A DNA stretch of 64,000 nucleotides from Bacteroidota bacterium (GTDB taxonomy: Bacteria > Bacteroidota > Bacteroidia > B-17B0 > Aurantibacillaceae): contig CANFTW010000002.1 in assembly GCA_947450025.1 (NCBI GenBank), positions 1 through 64,000 on the forward strand. The letters are read 5' to 3'. Of the stretch, positions 26,661-35,888 are shown piece after piece; within the stretch, counting starts at the first letter, position 1, and each line of letters begins with the position of its first letter. The translations under genes and the position numbers were made by a program. The notes beneath the pieces are model-generated. The model did no database searches. It was given only the letters and a program-made list of their open reading frames with translations, and was not told the origin of the DNA.

Positions 26661-27453
26661 TAATTTTATCGATTACTAAATTCACAACTTCAATTAAAAT
26701 TAATAAGATCACAATCCACTCCAATAAATTACTTTTTTTGTATTGCATTAAATCTTTAAAGAGCTCTAAGTTCTCTTTGATGATTTGTAAATCTTCCTGA
26801 ATATTTCTGTAACGGATTTGCAAATCAAAGGTCTTTTTTAAACCAATATCAATCTTATTCAAATTTTCATCTTCCCAAGTTTCTGGGGGTGAATCGAAGA
26901 TGTATAAATTTTGAGAAATTTTGTTTTTTAAATTCAAGGTTTTACCAATGTACTTCCGCAAATTATTTCCTGAAATGTTAAGCTTACCAAAATTTTCAAG
27001 ATATTGTATTTGATGATTGGTGCCTTCTAACAATTCATCACTTTGATCTGAATAAAAATCAAGTGCTACACTATGTGACACATTTAACATGATTAAACGA
27101 AGTGTATCAATATCAGAAGAAACAATTCCTATTTTATTATATCCAAATGAATTTTCTTTACAGTTTGTTTCAATTAAAAACTCCTCATTCAATCTATTGA
27201 GTAATGGGTTTTTAGCATATTTGGAGATAATATCGAAAAAATCAGAAATTTTTAAATCATCAAAATTTAAAAAACAGACTACTCCATATTTAAAAACGTA
27301 AACATAATACGTGCTATCTAATTCATAAAAAAGTTCATCAGAACTAGCATATTTTAAATTACCATTGAACCCAATTTTAAAGTTTTTTAGGTCAATGATT
27401 TCAGAATATTGATATGCGCGAACTTTTAACATATAGTAATTGGCATGCATCAT
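26653..27453 (-). CDS. RMD1/YagE (DUF155) family protein with C-terminal membrane helix
   Basis: The 266-residue protein matches the DUF155/RMD1 family, known from yeast mitochondrial Rmd1/Rmd8 and widespread in bacteria. The N-terminal half has FKYGVVCFLNFDD, EDENLNKIDIGLKKTFDLQI and the HSVALDFYS segment. The C-terminus is a helical hairpin ending in a membrane anchor (LLEWIVILLILIEVVNLVI). Its biochemical role is unknown. The start is uncertain: ATGs at 27453, 27450 and 27432 are all in frame; the last begins MLKVRAYQYSE. It converges with the DUF1801 gene, overlapping by 8 bases. Confidence 0.8.
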   Translation of the reverse strand: MMHANYYMLKVRAYQYSEIIDLKNFKIGFNGNLKYASSDELFYELDSTYYVYVFKYGVVCFLNFDDLKISDFFDIISKYAKNPLLNRLNEEFLIETNCKENSFGYNKIGIVSSDIDTLRLIMLNVSHSVALDFYSDQSDELLEGTNHQIQYLENFGKLNISGNNLRKYIGKTLNLKNKISQNLYIFDSPPETWEDENLNKIDIGLKKTFDLQIRYRNIQEDLQIIKENLELFKDLMQYKKSNLLEWIVILLILIEVVNLVIDKIIK

Positions 27454-27728
27454 GCCCTATTTATCAGGAATTAACAATACGGTAAAGATACTGCTTTAAA
27501 CTACCATTAAAGTGTATTGATGTAAATAAAAGATTAAATTATAATAAGTTATGAATTAGCTAATTACATCAGAAAAATTCCATATAAAACCTTTGTTTTT
27601 AGAATAAATTCTGCTAGTAAATCATATATCCTCATTTTTACACAATTTATCTAATTTCTTACTATAAAACTGATATTATGGCTATATTTAACGTTCAAAA
27701 AATAAAAAAATAATCAGAATAAACACAT

Positions 27729-29252
27729 ATGGAAAAAGTATTAAAAGCGTTAGGTGTTAAAGAATTAAACATTGGTTGCGCTACAGGTAAAAATTATTTT
27801 GCTAATGGTGATATTATTGAATCATATAGTCCAGTAGATGGGAAATTAATTGCAAAAGTTCAAACGGCTAATGCTGCTGATTACGAAAAAGTTGTGCAAG
27901 TAGCATCAGAAGCATTTAAAGTTTGGCGTAACGTTCCAGCTCCTAAGCGTGGTGAAATCGTTCGTCAGTATGGAGAAAAATTACGCGCTAAAAAAGCTGA
28001 TTTAGGTAAACTTGTTTCTTATGAAATGGGAAAATCTTACCAAGAAGGTTTAGGTGAAGTTCAAGAGATGATTGATATTTGTGATTTTGCGGTTGGTGTA
28101 TCTCGTCAGCTATACGGTTTAACAATGCACTCTGAACGTGAAAGTCATCGCATGTATGAACAATGGCATCCAATGGGAATTGTTGGGATTATCTCTGCAT
28201 TTAATTTTCCAGTAGCAGTTTGGAATTGGAATACAGCTTTAGCTTGGATTTGTGGAGATGTGTGTATTTGGAAACCATCTAGTAAAGTGCCTTTATGCGC
28301 TGTGGCTTGTCACAATATTTGGAACGAAGTAGCTGCTGAAAACAATTTACCTGAAGGGATTTCTTGTTTATTAGTAAGCCCTGGTGCAATTGGAGAAAAA
28401 ATGTGTGAAGATGGCCGCGTACCGTTAGTATCTGCAACTGGTTCAACAAGAGTTGGCCGAATTGTTGGTACAAAAGTAGCGCAACGTTTTGGCCGTTCTA
28501 TTTTAGAATTAGGTGGTAACAATGCGATTATTCTTTCTCAGCATGCTGATTTACAAGTTTGCTTACCAGGTATCGTCTTTGGTGCTGTAGGAACTGCAGG
28601 ACAGCGTTGTACATCGACTCGTCGTTTAATTATTCACGAAGATATTTATGATGATGTCAAACAAAAATTAATTAATGCTTATAAACAATTACGCATTGGT
28701 GATCCTTTAGATGAAAACAATCACGTTGGACCATTAATTGACAAAGGTGCTGTAAAAGATTACATGGTATCTATTGAACGTGTGATTGCTGAAGGAGGAA
28801 AAATATTAGTACCAGGTGGTGTATTAGAAGGAAAAGGATACGAAAGTGGATGCTACGTAAAACCTTGTATTGCAGAAGCAAAAAATGATTTCGAAATTGT
28901 TCAACACGAAACATTTGCTCCAATTTTATACATCATGAAATATAAAACTATGGAAGAAGCCATTGCATTACAAAATGGTGTGCCGCAGGGTTTATCTTCT
29001 TCGATCTATACTTTAAATATGCGTGAAATGGAGCAATTCCTTTCTGCATCAGGAAGTGATTGCGGTATAGCAAATGTAAATATTGGGACAAGTGGGGCTG
29101 AAATTGGTGGAGCATTTGGTGGTGAGAAAGAAACAGGTGGTGGACGTGAGTCTGGCTCTGATAGCTGGAAAGCATACATGCGCCGTCAAACCAATACCAT
29201 TAACTACGGCACAAAATTAACACTAGCTCAAGGAATTAAATTTGATTTTTAG
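27729..29252 (+). CDS. amaB: ALDH7-family dehydrogenase (L-piperideine-6-carboxylate/alpha-aminoadipic semialdehyde)
   Basis: This is a 507-residue ALDH7-type enzyme. It oxidises alpha-aminoadipic semialdehyde, in equilibrium with piperideine-6-carboxylate, in lysine breakdown. Subfamily features are seen throughout: YSPVDGKLIAKVQ, MIDICDFAVGVSRQLYG, FNFPVAVWNWNTALAWICGD, SILELGGNNAIIL (general base Glu) and GTAGQRCTSTRRL (nucleophile Cys), then FGGEKETGGGRESGSDSWK. It is a single gene preceded by a 275-base AT-rich spacer (27454-27728) in which I recognise no other gene; TATATTTA at 27682-27689 is a weak -7 candidate. No other lysine-catabolic gene is near. Confidence 0.92.
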   Translation: MEKVLKALGVKELNIGCATGKNYFANGDIIESYSPVDGKLIAKVQTANAADYEKVVQVASEAFKVWRNVPAPKRGEIVRQYGEKLRAKKADLGKLVSYEMGKSYQEGLGEVQEMIDICDFAVGVSRQLYGLTMHSERESHRMYEQWHPMGIVGIISAFNFPVAVWNWNTALAWICGDVCIWKPSSKVPLCAVACHNIWNEVAAENNLPEGISCLLVSPGAIGEKMCEDGRVPLVSATGSTRVGRIVGTKVAQRFGRSILELGGNNAIILSQHADLQVCLPGIVFGAVGTAGQRCTSTRRLIIHEDIYDDVKQKLINAYKQLRIGDPLDENNHVGPLIDKGAVKDYMVSIERVIAEGGKILVPGGVLEGKGYESGCYVKPCIAEAKNDFEIVQHETFAPILYIMKYKTMEEAIALQNGVPQGLSSSIYTLNMREMEQFLSASGSDCGIANVNIGTSGAEIGGAFGGEKETGGGRESGSDSWKAYMRRQTNTINYGTKLTLAQGIKFDF

Positions 29253-29292
29253 TCAGATTAAAAAATATTAAACAATAAAAAAACAAACATCA

Positions 29293-29805
29293 ATGACCAT
29301 TAACCAAAACAAAGTGGTATCGGTAAATTATCATTTATCATCTCACGTAGACAATGAAGCTCCACAATTAGTAGAGCAGACAACAACTGAACATCCTTTC
29401 ACATTTATATTTGGCGTTGGTCAATTATTACCTGATTTTGAAAAAAATTTATTAGACAAAAAAGTAGGTGATAAATTTGATTTTAAAGTAACTCCAGTAA
29501 ATGGATACGGAGTTTCTGATAAAGAAATGATTGCTCGAATTCCTAAAGAAGCTTTCCATGTGGATGGCGAATTTGATTCGGAACGAGTTAAAGAAGGGGA
29601 AGAATTAATGATGAATGATGCTGATGGGAATCAATTAATGGGCTTTGTTCAGGAAATTGGTAATGATTATGTGATTATGGATTTTAATCATCCTTTAGCA
29701 GATCATAACTTACATTTTGTAGGTGAAGTACTATCAATTAGAGAGGCTTCAGCCGAGGAGTTAGATCATGGTCATGTTCACGGACCAGGAGGACATCACC
29801 ACTAA
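29293..29805 (+). CDS. FKBP-type peptidyl-prolyl isomerase, SlyD-like
   Basis: The 170-residue isomerase has the SlyD arrangement: FKBP strands (NKVVSVNYHLSS, FTFIFGVGQLLPDFEKNLLD), an inserted chaperone flap (about 75-130, with NGYGVSDKEMIARIPKEAF), and return to the FKBP fold (DFNHPLADHNLHFVGEVLSI). The C-terminus is a short His-rich tail (DHGHVHGPGGHHH) that could bind nickel or zinc as in E. coli SlyD. It should act as a cytoplasmic folding factor and metal chaperone. It ends at a strong terminator. Confidence 0.92.
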   Translation: MTINQNKVVSVNYHLSSHVDNEAPQLVEQTTTEHPFTFIFGVGQLLPDFEKNLLDKKVGDKFDFKVTPVNGYGVSDKEMIARIPKEAFHVDGEFDSERVKEGEELMMNDADGNQLMGFVQEIGNDYVIMDFNHPLADHNLHFVGEVLSIREASAEELDHGHVHGPGGHHH

Positions 29806-29810
29806 AATAT

Positions 29811-29839
29811 AAAGCCACTCAATAGAGTGGCTTTTTTTT
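29811..29839 (+). terminator. Intrinsic terminator after the SlyD-like gene
   Basis: AAAGCCACTC (29811-29820), an AATA loop and GAGTGGCTTT (29825-29834) pair fully and run into eight T. It starts 5 bases after the stop codon. Confidence 0.93.
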
Positions 29840-30113
29840 ATTGACAGTGATATAAGAAATATCCTGAAACGACATTCAATACCATTAATAGAGGAATTCC
29901 CCACTTAAATTTTGTCTTTGATGCTTTATGATAAATAGGAGCTTGCATTCCTAAATAAATCCCACATGCTCCAAATAATAAAGCCACCAGAAATAAAGTG
30001 TTTTCAGAAATACGCGAACCTTTTTTCTTTGATTGATACTTATCGAATAACATAAACAAATAAGCTGCGGTATTTATAAAAAAAATATAAATAATGAAAA
30101 TATTTAGAACCAT
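29838..30113 (-). CDS. DUF1294 family membrane protein
   Basis: This is a 91-residue inner-membrane protein with three hydrophobic segments (NIFIIYIFFINTAAYLFMLF, LFLVALLFGACGIYLGM, IPLLMVLNVVSGYFLY). Its DUF1294 signature is FDKYQSKKKGSRISE, then GIYLGMQAPIYHKASKTKFKWGIPLL in two pieces. No function is known for the family. Its stop codon lies at the end of the SlyD terminator's T-run, so that hairpin may also stop this transcript in the reverse direction. Confidence 0.85.
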   Translation of the reverse strand: MVLNIFIIYIFFINTAAYLFMLFDKYQSKKKGSRISENTLFLVALLFGACGIYLGMQAPIYHKASKTKFKWGIPLLMVLNVVSGYFLYHCQ

Positions 30114-30132
30114 TTTATATTCATTAAAAGTT

Positions 30133-30160
30133 AAAAGCCCTTCTGATTAGAAGGGCTTAA
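30133..30160 (-). terminator. Intrinsic terminator of the OmpA gene
   Basis: On the minus strand AAGCCCTTCT, loop AATC and AGAAGGGCTT form a perfect 10-base stem followed by a T-rich stretch, about 18 bases past the OmpA stop codon. Confidence 0.88.
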
Positions 30161-30177
30161 AATAATCATATAAATAA

Positions 30178-31179
30178 TTAATTATTCTCTAAAACCTTGA
30201 GTAACTCATCTAACTTAGGAGTTAAAATAATTTCTGTTCTTCTGTTTTTCTTTCTTGCCTCCACTGTTTTGGCTATATCTATAGGAAAAAATTCTCCACG
30301 TCCTGCCGATGTAATACGTTTAGGATCTGTTTTAGAGTTTTGTAAAATAATCTTTGTTACAGATGTTGCTCTCATCACACTTAAATCCCAATTATCTTTA
30401 ATTTCACCTTTTCCAGCCATTGGCACATCATCCGTATGACCTTCTACTAAAATATTGATATCTGGATTTTGTTCGAGTACTTTAGCAACATTTTTTAATG
30501 CCTCTATCCCTTTTGGCTGCACGGCTGTTTTCCCGCTTTCAAACAACAATGACTCATCCATACTGACATACACTTTTCCATTTTTTTGGGTAATGGTTAA
30601 TCCTTTGCCTTCAAATCCCATTAAGGCATCTTGTAACTTCTTTTTCAAGTCAGCCGTTGCTTGATCTTTACTTTTAAGAATAGCCTCTAATTCATTTACG
30701 CGAGCCTCACGTTTTTTCAATTCAGCGGCTAACAAGTCTAATTCTAATTGTTGTTTATTTAATCTGATTTCTAAGGCTTTCAATTCATCTTCTTTTTTTA
30801 ATAATTGCTCTTGAGTTAACTGTAATTGTCCGCTTAACTTAGCATTATCTTTTTCTGAACCAATTAACATTCGATTATATTTATCCAATAATTGATCATT
30901 GATAGAATTCAATTTATCATATTTGTTTTGCAGTAAACGTAAATTAGTACTTATAATCGAAGTATCTCTTTTTAAGCCGGCTAACTCTTTTTCTTCCTTT
31001 GTCATCTTTTCAGTCATCTCAGCTATTTTAGCTTCATTTTCTTGATTAGATTTTTTTAATGCTGCTGATTCCGTTTCGCAAGTTGTTAATTTACCTTTAG
31101 TTTCCTCCATTAAACGCTGAGGGACGCAAGATGCTAATAGTACTAAAAAGGCAATAAATGAAAGATATACTGTTTTCAT
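30178..31179 (-). CDS. OmpA/MotB-family lipoprotein with long coiled coil
   Basis: The 333-residue protein has a lipoprotein signal (YLSFIAFLVLLASC with Cys at about 18), a coiled coil over residues 25-185 (repeated heptads of Glu, Lys and Leu) and a C-terminal OmpA peptidoglycan-binding domain (VEGHTDDVPM, NWDLSVMRATSV, ITSAGRGEFFPI, RKKNRRTEIIL). It should be anchored in the outer membrane and clamp it to the cell wall. Coiled-coil OmpA lipoproteins of this kind are frequent in Bacteroidota. A -7 box (TATTTTTG) is present 18 bases upstream. Confidence 0.9.
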   Translation of the reverse strand: MKTVYLSFIAFLVLLASCVPQRLMEETKGKLTTCETESAALKKSNQENEAKIAEMTEKMTKEEKELAGLKRDTSIISTNLRLLQNKYDKLNSINDQLLDKYNRMLIGSEKDNAKLSGQLQLTQEQLLKKEDELKALEIRLNKQQLELDLLAAELKKREARVNELEAILKSKDQATADLKKKLQDALMGFEGKGLTITQKNGKVYVSMDESLLFESGKTAVQPKGIEALKNVAKVLEQNPDINILVEGHTDDVPMAGKGEIKDNWDLSVMRATSVTKIILQNSKTDPKRITSAGRGEFFPIDIAKTVEARKKNRRTEIILTPKLDELLKVLENN

Positions 31180-31196
31180 GTTGTATAATTTTACAA

Positions 31197-31204
31197 CAAA
31201 AATA
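31197..31204 (-). promoter_or_regulatory. Candidate -7 box of the OmpA gene
   Basis: TATTTTTG on the minus strand fits the Bacteroidota consensus TAnnTTTG, 17 bases before the ATG. No TTG is seen at the expected -33 distance, so this is a half-match only. Confidence 0.4.
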
Positions 31205-31270
31205 ATTGTATTAACTCCTTTTATAGGGCTATAAAATTGTATTTATTAACAAAAGAAATTTGTTAATTTT

Positions 31271-32068
31271 TTATTTCTTGACTTGAAGGGCTTTTTCAAT
31301 GCGGCCAACAACAATATCCGCTAACTGCGCGAAATAGGTATTAATAATTTTTGTTGGATTATTAACATTAGATGGCAGATTGACTTCTGCAATTCCTGAG
31401 TTAATTTCTTTAGCATCAAGTGTGTAAACAGTATAATGTAAAATGATTTTACGAGTCGAGGTGCTATTAATATCACCAGGTGTTCCATTTAAAGTTTTAA
31501 TATCCAATTCATTTATAAATAAAAACAAATCCGTTTTATACTTCCCTCCTAAATACGGAACTAAGGTGGCATTTTTGAGTTTAGCATTCATAAATCTTGC
31601 ATCACTATTACTTTCTACAACTAACTGCCCATTATTAATGGTTTTTTCTTCTTTGTCTTTAACGGGTGGTTTATAATTCTCTTGATTAGGAACTTTAACA
31701 TATTGATAAGACAAATATTGATAGATATTTTCTAGATCCTTTTTAGTTTTAACAGTATCATCTAATAAATCAACTACTGGCATTTTAGGCTTTAGTTTTT
31801 TATAAAACTGCTCATTTAAGCCATCGCGCATGGTTGCTTTTATTTGTTTAGCATTAAGTTTTGTTTCTTTATTAATCATAAAGTCAATTTCACTTAAATA
31901 CATTCTATTCTCAAAAGGTATAAGCATTATTTTATGTTTAGAAACCACATCCTTTTCAGCAGGTTTATTACCTGAACCAATCGTCTTATCTTGGGCGTGT
32001 ATAGTTGAAACGCCAAGGACAAAACATAATAGGATTAAAAGTTTGTATTTAAAATATGCTTTTGTCAT
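31271..32068 (-). CDS. Secreted protein of unknown function
   Basis: This 265-residue protein has a signal peptide (LLILLCFVLGVSTIHAQ). The mature part opens with a strand-like segment, HKIMLIPFENRMYLSEIDFM, and later has LFLFINELDIKTLNG and KIILHYTVYTLDAKEINSGIAEVNL. The overall pattern (one 'IPFENR...' start, then a mixed alpha/beta body) recalls periplasmic assembly factors of the CsgG/LptE-like sort, but no family can be named. It lies 30 bases upstream of nothing and downstream of rseP on the same strand, so it is possibly co-transcribed with dxr-rseP. Confidence 0.65.
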   Translation of the reverse strand: MTKAYFKYKLLILLCFVLGVSTIHAQDKTIGSGNKPAEKDVVSKHKIMLIPFENRMYLSEIDFMINKETKLNAKQIKATMRDGLNEQFYKKLKPKMPVVDLLDDTVKTKKDLENIYQYLSYQYVKVPNQENYKPPVKDKEEKTINNGQLVVESNSDARFMNAKLKNATLVPYLGGKYKTDLFLFINELDIKTLNGTPGDINSTSTRKIILHYTVYTLDAKEINSGIAEVNLPSNVNNPTKIINTYFAQLADIVVGRIEKALQVKK

Positions 32069-32098
32069 GAGTTTGTATAACTTAATATCCTTTAAAAG

Positions 32099-33463
32099 TT
32101 ACTTAAAAAAATGAAAAACATCATTTAAGTTTGCATAGAGCATTAAGAATAATAAAAATGCCATTCCAATATATTGCGCATAGGTTAGTACCTTTAAGCT
32201 TGGCGTCCTTCTGGTAATCATTTCATATAAAGTAAATACCACATGACCGCCATCTAAAGCTGGAATTGGTAATAAATTCATGAAGGCTAATACAACTGAT
32301 AAAAATGCGGTACGAGTCCAGAAATCTTCCCACACCCATTCGTCACCAAACATTTTTCTCATCCCATCAAAACCGCTCAAATGTTTGTAAGCTCCAGTGC
32401 TTGGAGTAAAAATCATTTTAAATTGACGTACATAAAAGTTTAATCGATCAAACGTTAAAGCAACTCCAGCAGGGAAAGACTCCAAAAATCCAAACTTTTT
32501 TCTTTCATAAGTAAATCCTCCAAAAGCTTCAATATCATCATATTTGTTAGCGAAAAACATTTCCAATTTTCCTTTTTCAGAAACTTTAATTGGAATGTTA
32601 ACTGCTTGTTCTTTTCTAATGATATTTAAAATCACATTTTCGCCTTTATGGTTTTTAACCTCAGTTAATAGCTCATCATGATATTTAAATTTAATTGTGT
32701 CATTAAACCCTACCACTCGATCACCAGCTAATAAAGACACTCCTTTGTTAATTGAGGAGTCAGGGAAGCCCATAAAGTAAGCTGGCATGCGGCTAGAAAT
32801 AAAACCGAAATTATCCGTCTTCGCTAATTGATCTAAAAAATCTTGAGGTAATGCAATTTCAATATTTTGTCCTTGTCTGTCAATTTGCACTTTATGTCCC
32901 AATAAAATTTCAATTCTTAAATCATCAAAATACTCAATTGGTTTTCCATCTACAGATATAATTTTATCTCCTGTTTTAAATCCAACACTAGTTCCCAAAG
33001 AATCCATACAAGAAATACCATCCTTTAACTGAGTCATTGGAATTTTTTTCTCTCCCCATGTAAATAATACCATGGCATAAATGATAAATGCCAATAGTAT
33101 ATTTACAATAATACCACCTAACATCACAATTAAACGTTGCCAAGCTGGATGTGCTCTAAATTCCCATGGTTCAGCAGGCTTATTCATTTGCTCGGTATCC
33201 AAACTTTCATCAATCATTCCAGCTATTTGAACATAACCTCCCATTGGAAACCAGCCAATACCATACTCTGTATCGCCTACTTTCTTTTTAAATAAAGCAA
33301 AATTTAAAACACCAGGTAGTGGAAATAAAAAATCAAAAAACATGTAAAATTTATCCACTCGTATTTTAAACATACGCGCCGTAATAAAATGTCCAAATTC
33401 ATGAAGTAATATTAATAATCCTAAACTGACAATAAATTGTGATATCTGAATAAATAAACCCAT
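32099..33463 (-). CDS. rseP: Site-2 intramembrane protease RseP
   Basis: This is a 454-residue zinc metalloprotease of the S2P family with H21-E22-F-G-H25 in the first helix (LLHEFGHFITARMF), a central PDZ region (VGFKTGDKIISVDGKPIEYF) and the second metal site LPIPALDGGH near residue 405. It cleaves membrane-bound anti-sigma factors or leftover signal peptides within the bilayer. Between helix 1 and the PDZ domain there is a long loop with FALFKKKVGDTEYGIGWFPMGG, the usual GFxPxGG region. It starts 2 bases after the dxr stop, the classical dxr-rseP pairing. Confidence 0.95.
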   Translation of the reverse strand: MGLFIQISQFIVSLGLLILLHEFGHFITARMFKIRVDKFYMFFDFLFPLPGVLNFALFKKKVGDTEYGIGWFPMGGYVQIAGMIDESLDTEQMNKPAEPWEFRAHPAWQRLIVMLGGIIVNILLAFIIYAMVLFTWGEKKIPMTQLKDGISCMDSLGTSVGFKTGDKIISVDGKPIEYFDDLRIEILLGHKVQIDRQGQNIEIALPQDFLDQLAKTDNFGFISSRMPAYFMGFPDSSINKGVSLLAGDRVVGFNDTIKFKYHDELLTEVKNHKGENVILNIIRKEQAVNIPIKVSEKGKLEMFFANKYDDIEAFGGFTYERKKFGFLESFPAGVALTFDRLNFYVRQFKMIFTPSTGAYKHLSGFDGMRKMFGDEWVWEDFWTRTAFLSVVLAFMNLLPIPALDGGHVVFTLYEMITRRTPSLKVLTYAQYIGMAFLLFLMLYANLNDVFHFFK

Positions 33464-33465
33464 TT

Positions 33466-34647
33466 TTATTTTTTAATTAATTCTGTTGTTAGTATTCTTG
33501 TTTCTTTATCGCATTGAATATAATCTTCAATACTTGGTGTTTTAATGAATGGCATTTTATCTAAGGCATTTGCAATCACGTCACTCATTTGTAAAAATCC
33601 AATTTTATCTTCTAAAAAAGCTTGTACAACGATTTCGTTTGCCGCATTTAAAACACATGGCATATTCCCTCCTTTTTCCATCGCTTTAAAAGCCAATGCT
33701 AAATTACTAAAGGTTTCTGTATCTGGCTTCTCAAATGTTAACTGAGGATAGTTAAAAAAATCAAAACGGGGGAAATTTGTTTTAATACGCTCAGGATATG
33801 TAAACGCATATTGTATTGGCAATTTCATATCAGGTAAACCCATTTGAGCCTTCATGCTCCCGTCTGTAAACTGAACAATGCTATGCACAATGCTTTGAGG
33901 ATGAACAATCACATCAATTTGTTCAGCTTTTAAATTAAATAACCATTTTGCTTCAATTACCTCTAAGCCTTTGTTCATTAAACTAGCCGAATCAATCGTG
34001 ATTTTAGCACCCATAACCCAATTAGGATGTTTTAAAGCTTGTGCCTTAGTCACATTTGCTAAAAATGCTCTGTCTTTTCCTCTAAAAGGGCCGCCCGAAG
34101 CAGTTAAATATATTTTTTCAATTTTATTATCAAACTCACCAACTAAACACTGAAAAATTGCAGAATGCTCAGAATCTACAGGATATAAATTAACCGCGTT
34201 TTCAAAAGCTAACTTAGTCACAATATCACCAGCTACCACTAATGTTTCTTTATTAGCTAATGCTATCGCTTTTTTATATTTAATGGCATTGATTGTAGAA
34301 GCTAAGCCAGCATAACCCACAATAGAGGCTAAAACCATATCAATGGTTTCCATTTCCACAATTTGTTCTATGGATTTTGCACCAGAAAATACTTTTACAT
34401 CATGATCAAACAAAGCATCTTTTACCTGTTTATACTTGGCTTCATCACCTATTACGACAGCATTTGGTTTAAACTCTATAGCTTGTTTAATGAGTAAATC
34501 GGCATTTGAATGAGCTACTAAAACCTCAGCCTCAAAATGTTCAGGATTATCTCTTATAACATCTAAAGCTTGTGAACCAATACTACCAGTGCTGCCCATG
34601 ATGGCCACTCGCTTTGGTGCTTTTTCTTGATTTGGATTTGAATTCAT
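33466..34647 (-). CDS. dxr: 1-deoxy-D-xylulose-5-phosphate reductoisomerase
   Basis: Dxr converts DXP to methylerythritol phosphate with NADPH, the committing step of the non-mevalonate isoprenoid route. The 393-residue protein has NADPH-binding MGSTGSIGSQALDVI, ALANKETLVVAG, PVDSEHSAIFQCL with metal ligands Asp and Glu, TASGGPFRG, MGAKITIDSASLMNKGLEVIEA and the NAANEIVVQAFL end. All match the family. The 10-residue N-terminal addition (NSNPNQEKAPKR) is longer than usual. It leads a dxr-rseP operon and feeds the polyprenyl synthase encoded at 46 kb. Confidence 0.96.
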   Translation of the reverse strand: MNSNPNQEKAPKRVAIMGSTGSIGSQALDVIRDNPEHFEAEVLVAHSNADLLIKQAIEFKPNAVVIGDEAKYKQVKDALFDHDVKVFSGAKSIEQIVEMETIDMVLASIVGYAGLASTINAIKYKKAIALANKETLVVAGDIVTKLAFENAVNLYPVDSEHSAIFQCLVGEFDNKIEKIYLTASGGPFRGKDRAFLANVTKAQALKHPNWVMGAKITIDSASLMNKGLEVIEAKWLFNLKAEQIDVIVHPQSIVHSIVQFTDGSMKAQMGLPDMKLPIQYAFTYPERIKTNFPRFDFFNYPQLTFEKPDTETFSNLALAFKAMEKGGNMPCVLNAANEIVVQAFLEDKIGFLQMSDVIANALDKMPFIKTPSIEDYIQCDKETRILTTELIKK

Positions 34648-34789
34648 TATAGCTTGTAAAAATGGCGAAAATTTTAGGATTTAAGAAATAAATAATCATT
34701 CGGAGTAAGGAAGCGGATCGGTTTATATGTATTTTTAAACTATTCTTAAAAAAAAATGTTTAAAAAACATAAAATCTCAGTGGACTCTG

Positions 34790-34797
34790 TATCTTCG
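34790..34797 (+). promoter_or_regulatory. Candidate -7 promoter box of hemH
   Basis: TATCTTCG differs by one base from TAnnTTTG and sits 27 bases before the hemH ATG at 34825, with no clear TTG at -33. Its position inside the longer open frame argues that translation starts at 34825. Confidence 0.45.
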
Positions 34798-34824
34798 CAG
34801 CACTCTGAAGAAAACACCAATTTC

Positions 34825-35838
34825 ATGAAACATAAAACAGCTATTTTACTTTTACAATTAGGAACACCAGACAGTCCAAAAACATCTGATGTCAGAAAAT
34901 ATTTAACTCAATTTTTAAATGACCCTCGTGTTATTGATATTCCTTGGCTAGCAAGAACTCTTTTAGTAAATGGAATTATCGTTCCTTTTCGTTCGGGTAA
35001 TTCTTCTAAACTATATAAAGCTATATGGGATAAGAAAACAGGATCGCCTCTACTAAAACATACGCTTGATTTACAAAAAAAATTACAAGAAGCTGTAGGA
35101 AAAGATATTAAAGTTGAAATGGCCATGCGTTACCAAAGTCCTAGTATGGAAAGTGTTTTGGAACAAATGAAAAAAGAAGGTTATCATAAAATTATTATAT
35201 TTCCTCTTTTTCCTCAATATGCATCAAGTAGTACAGGAAGTGCTTTACAACGATTTATGGAAATTGTTAGTAAATGGTGGGTGATTCCTGAGATCAAAAT
35301 AATTAGTCAATATTTTGATAATGAGGATTATATTAATTGTATTGTTAATAGAGGTAAACAACATGATTTTTCAAAATACGACCATATTATTTTTAGCTAC
35401 CATGGCCTTCCTGAAAGGCAAGTTGATAAAGTATACCAAGATGGATACTTATGTAAAGATCATCATTGTGAAGATGAATTAACTGAAACTAATTATTATT
35501 GTTATAAAGCTGGATGTTATCAAACCACAAAATCAGTTGTCGATAAATTAAATATTCCAGAAGGTAAATACACTGTAAGCTTTCAGAGCCGATTAGATAA
35601 TAAATGGCTAACTCCCTTTAGCGATAAAATAGTAGAAGAGTTAGCTAAAAAAGGAGCTAAGAAAGTTCTAGTATTTTCGCCTGCGTTTACAGCTGATTGC
35701 TTAGAAACTATTTATGAAATTGGAACAGAATACCAAGAAATTTTTCACAAACACGGTGGAGAAAAAATACAACTAGTTGATAGTTTAAACAGCGGAGATG
35801 ATTGGGTTGAAACTATCAAAAAAATTAGCCTACAATAA
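34825..35838 (+). CDS. hemH: Ferrochelatase
   Basis: This 337-residue ferrochelatase inserts ferrous iron into protoporphyrin (or coproporphyrin) in the last steps of heme synthesis. Motifs seen are LLLQLGTPDSPKTSDVRKYL, RYQSPSMESVLEQM, IIFPLFPQYASSSTGSALQRF, FSYHGLPERQV with the catalytic His, SFQSRLDNKWLTPF and VFSPAFTADCLETIYE with the second Glu. It contains an extra Cys-rich stretch (GYLCKDHHCEDELTET, CYKAGCYQT), as in many bacterial family members. The open frame extends to an ATG at 34756, but the first 23 residues match no ferrochelatase. Confidence 0.95.
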   Translation: MKHKTAILLLQLGTPDSPKTSDVRKYLTQFLNDPRVIDIPWLARTLLVNGIIVPFRSGNSSKLYKAIWDKKTGSPLLKHTLDLQKKLQEAVGKDIKVEMAMRYQSPSMESVLEQMKKEGYHKIIIFPLFPQYASSSTGSALQRFMEIVSKWWVIPEIKIISQYFDNEDYINCIVNRGKQHDFSKYDHIIFSYHGLPERQVDKVYQDGYLCKDHHCEDELTETNYYCYKAGCYQTTKSVVDKLNIPEGKYTVSFQSRLDNKWLTPFSDKIVEELAKKGAKKVLVFSPAFTADCLETIYEIGTEYQEIFHKHGGEKIQLVDSLNSGDDWVETIKKISLQ

Positions 35839-35877
35839 AAAAGGGCGACATAATTGTCGCCGTCGCCCTTTTTTATT
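35837..35877. terminator. Bidirectional terminator with alternative hairpins after hemH
   Basis: AAGGGCGAC (35841-35849) pairs with GTCGCCCTT (35862-35870) around a 12-base loop, flanked by A and T runs. The sub-hairpin GCGACA-TAAT-TGTCGC (35845-35860) competes for the same bases. Confidence 0.85.
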
Positions 35878-35888
35878 GTCAGGATCTA

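Noticed and set aside
34756-34824. Longer ferrochelatase start (ATG at 34756)
   Set aside because: The extra 23 residues fit no ferrochelatase, and a promoter -7 box lies within them; the ATG at 34825 gives the normal family start.
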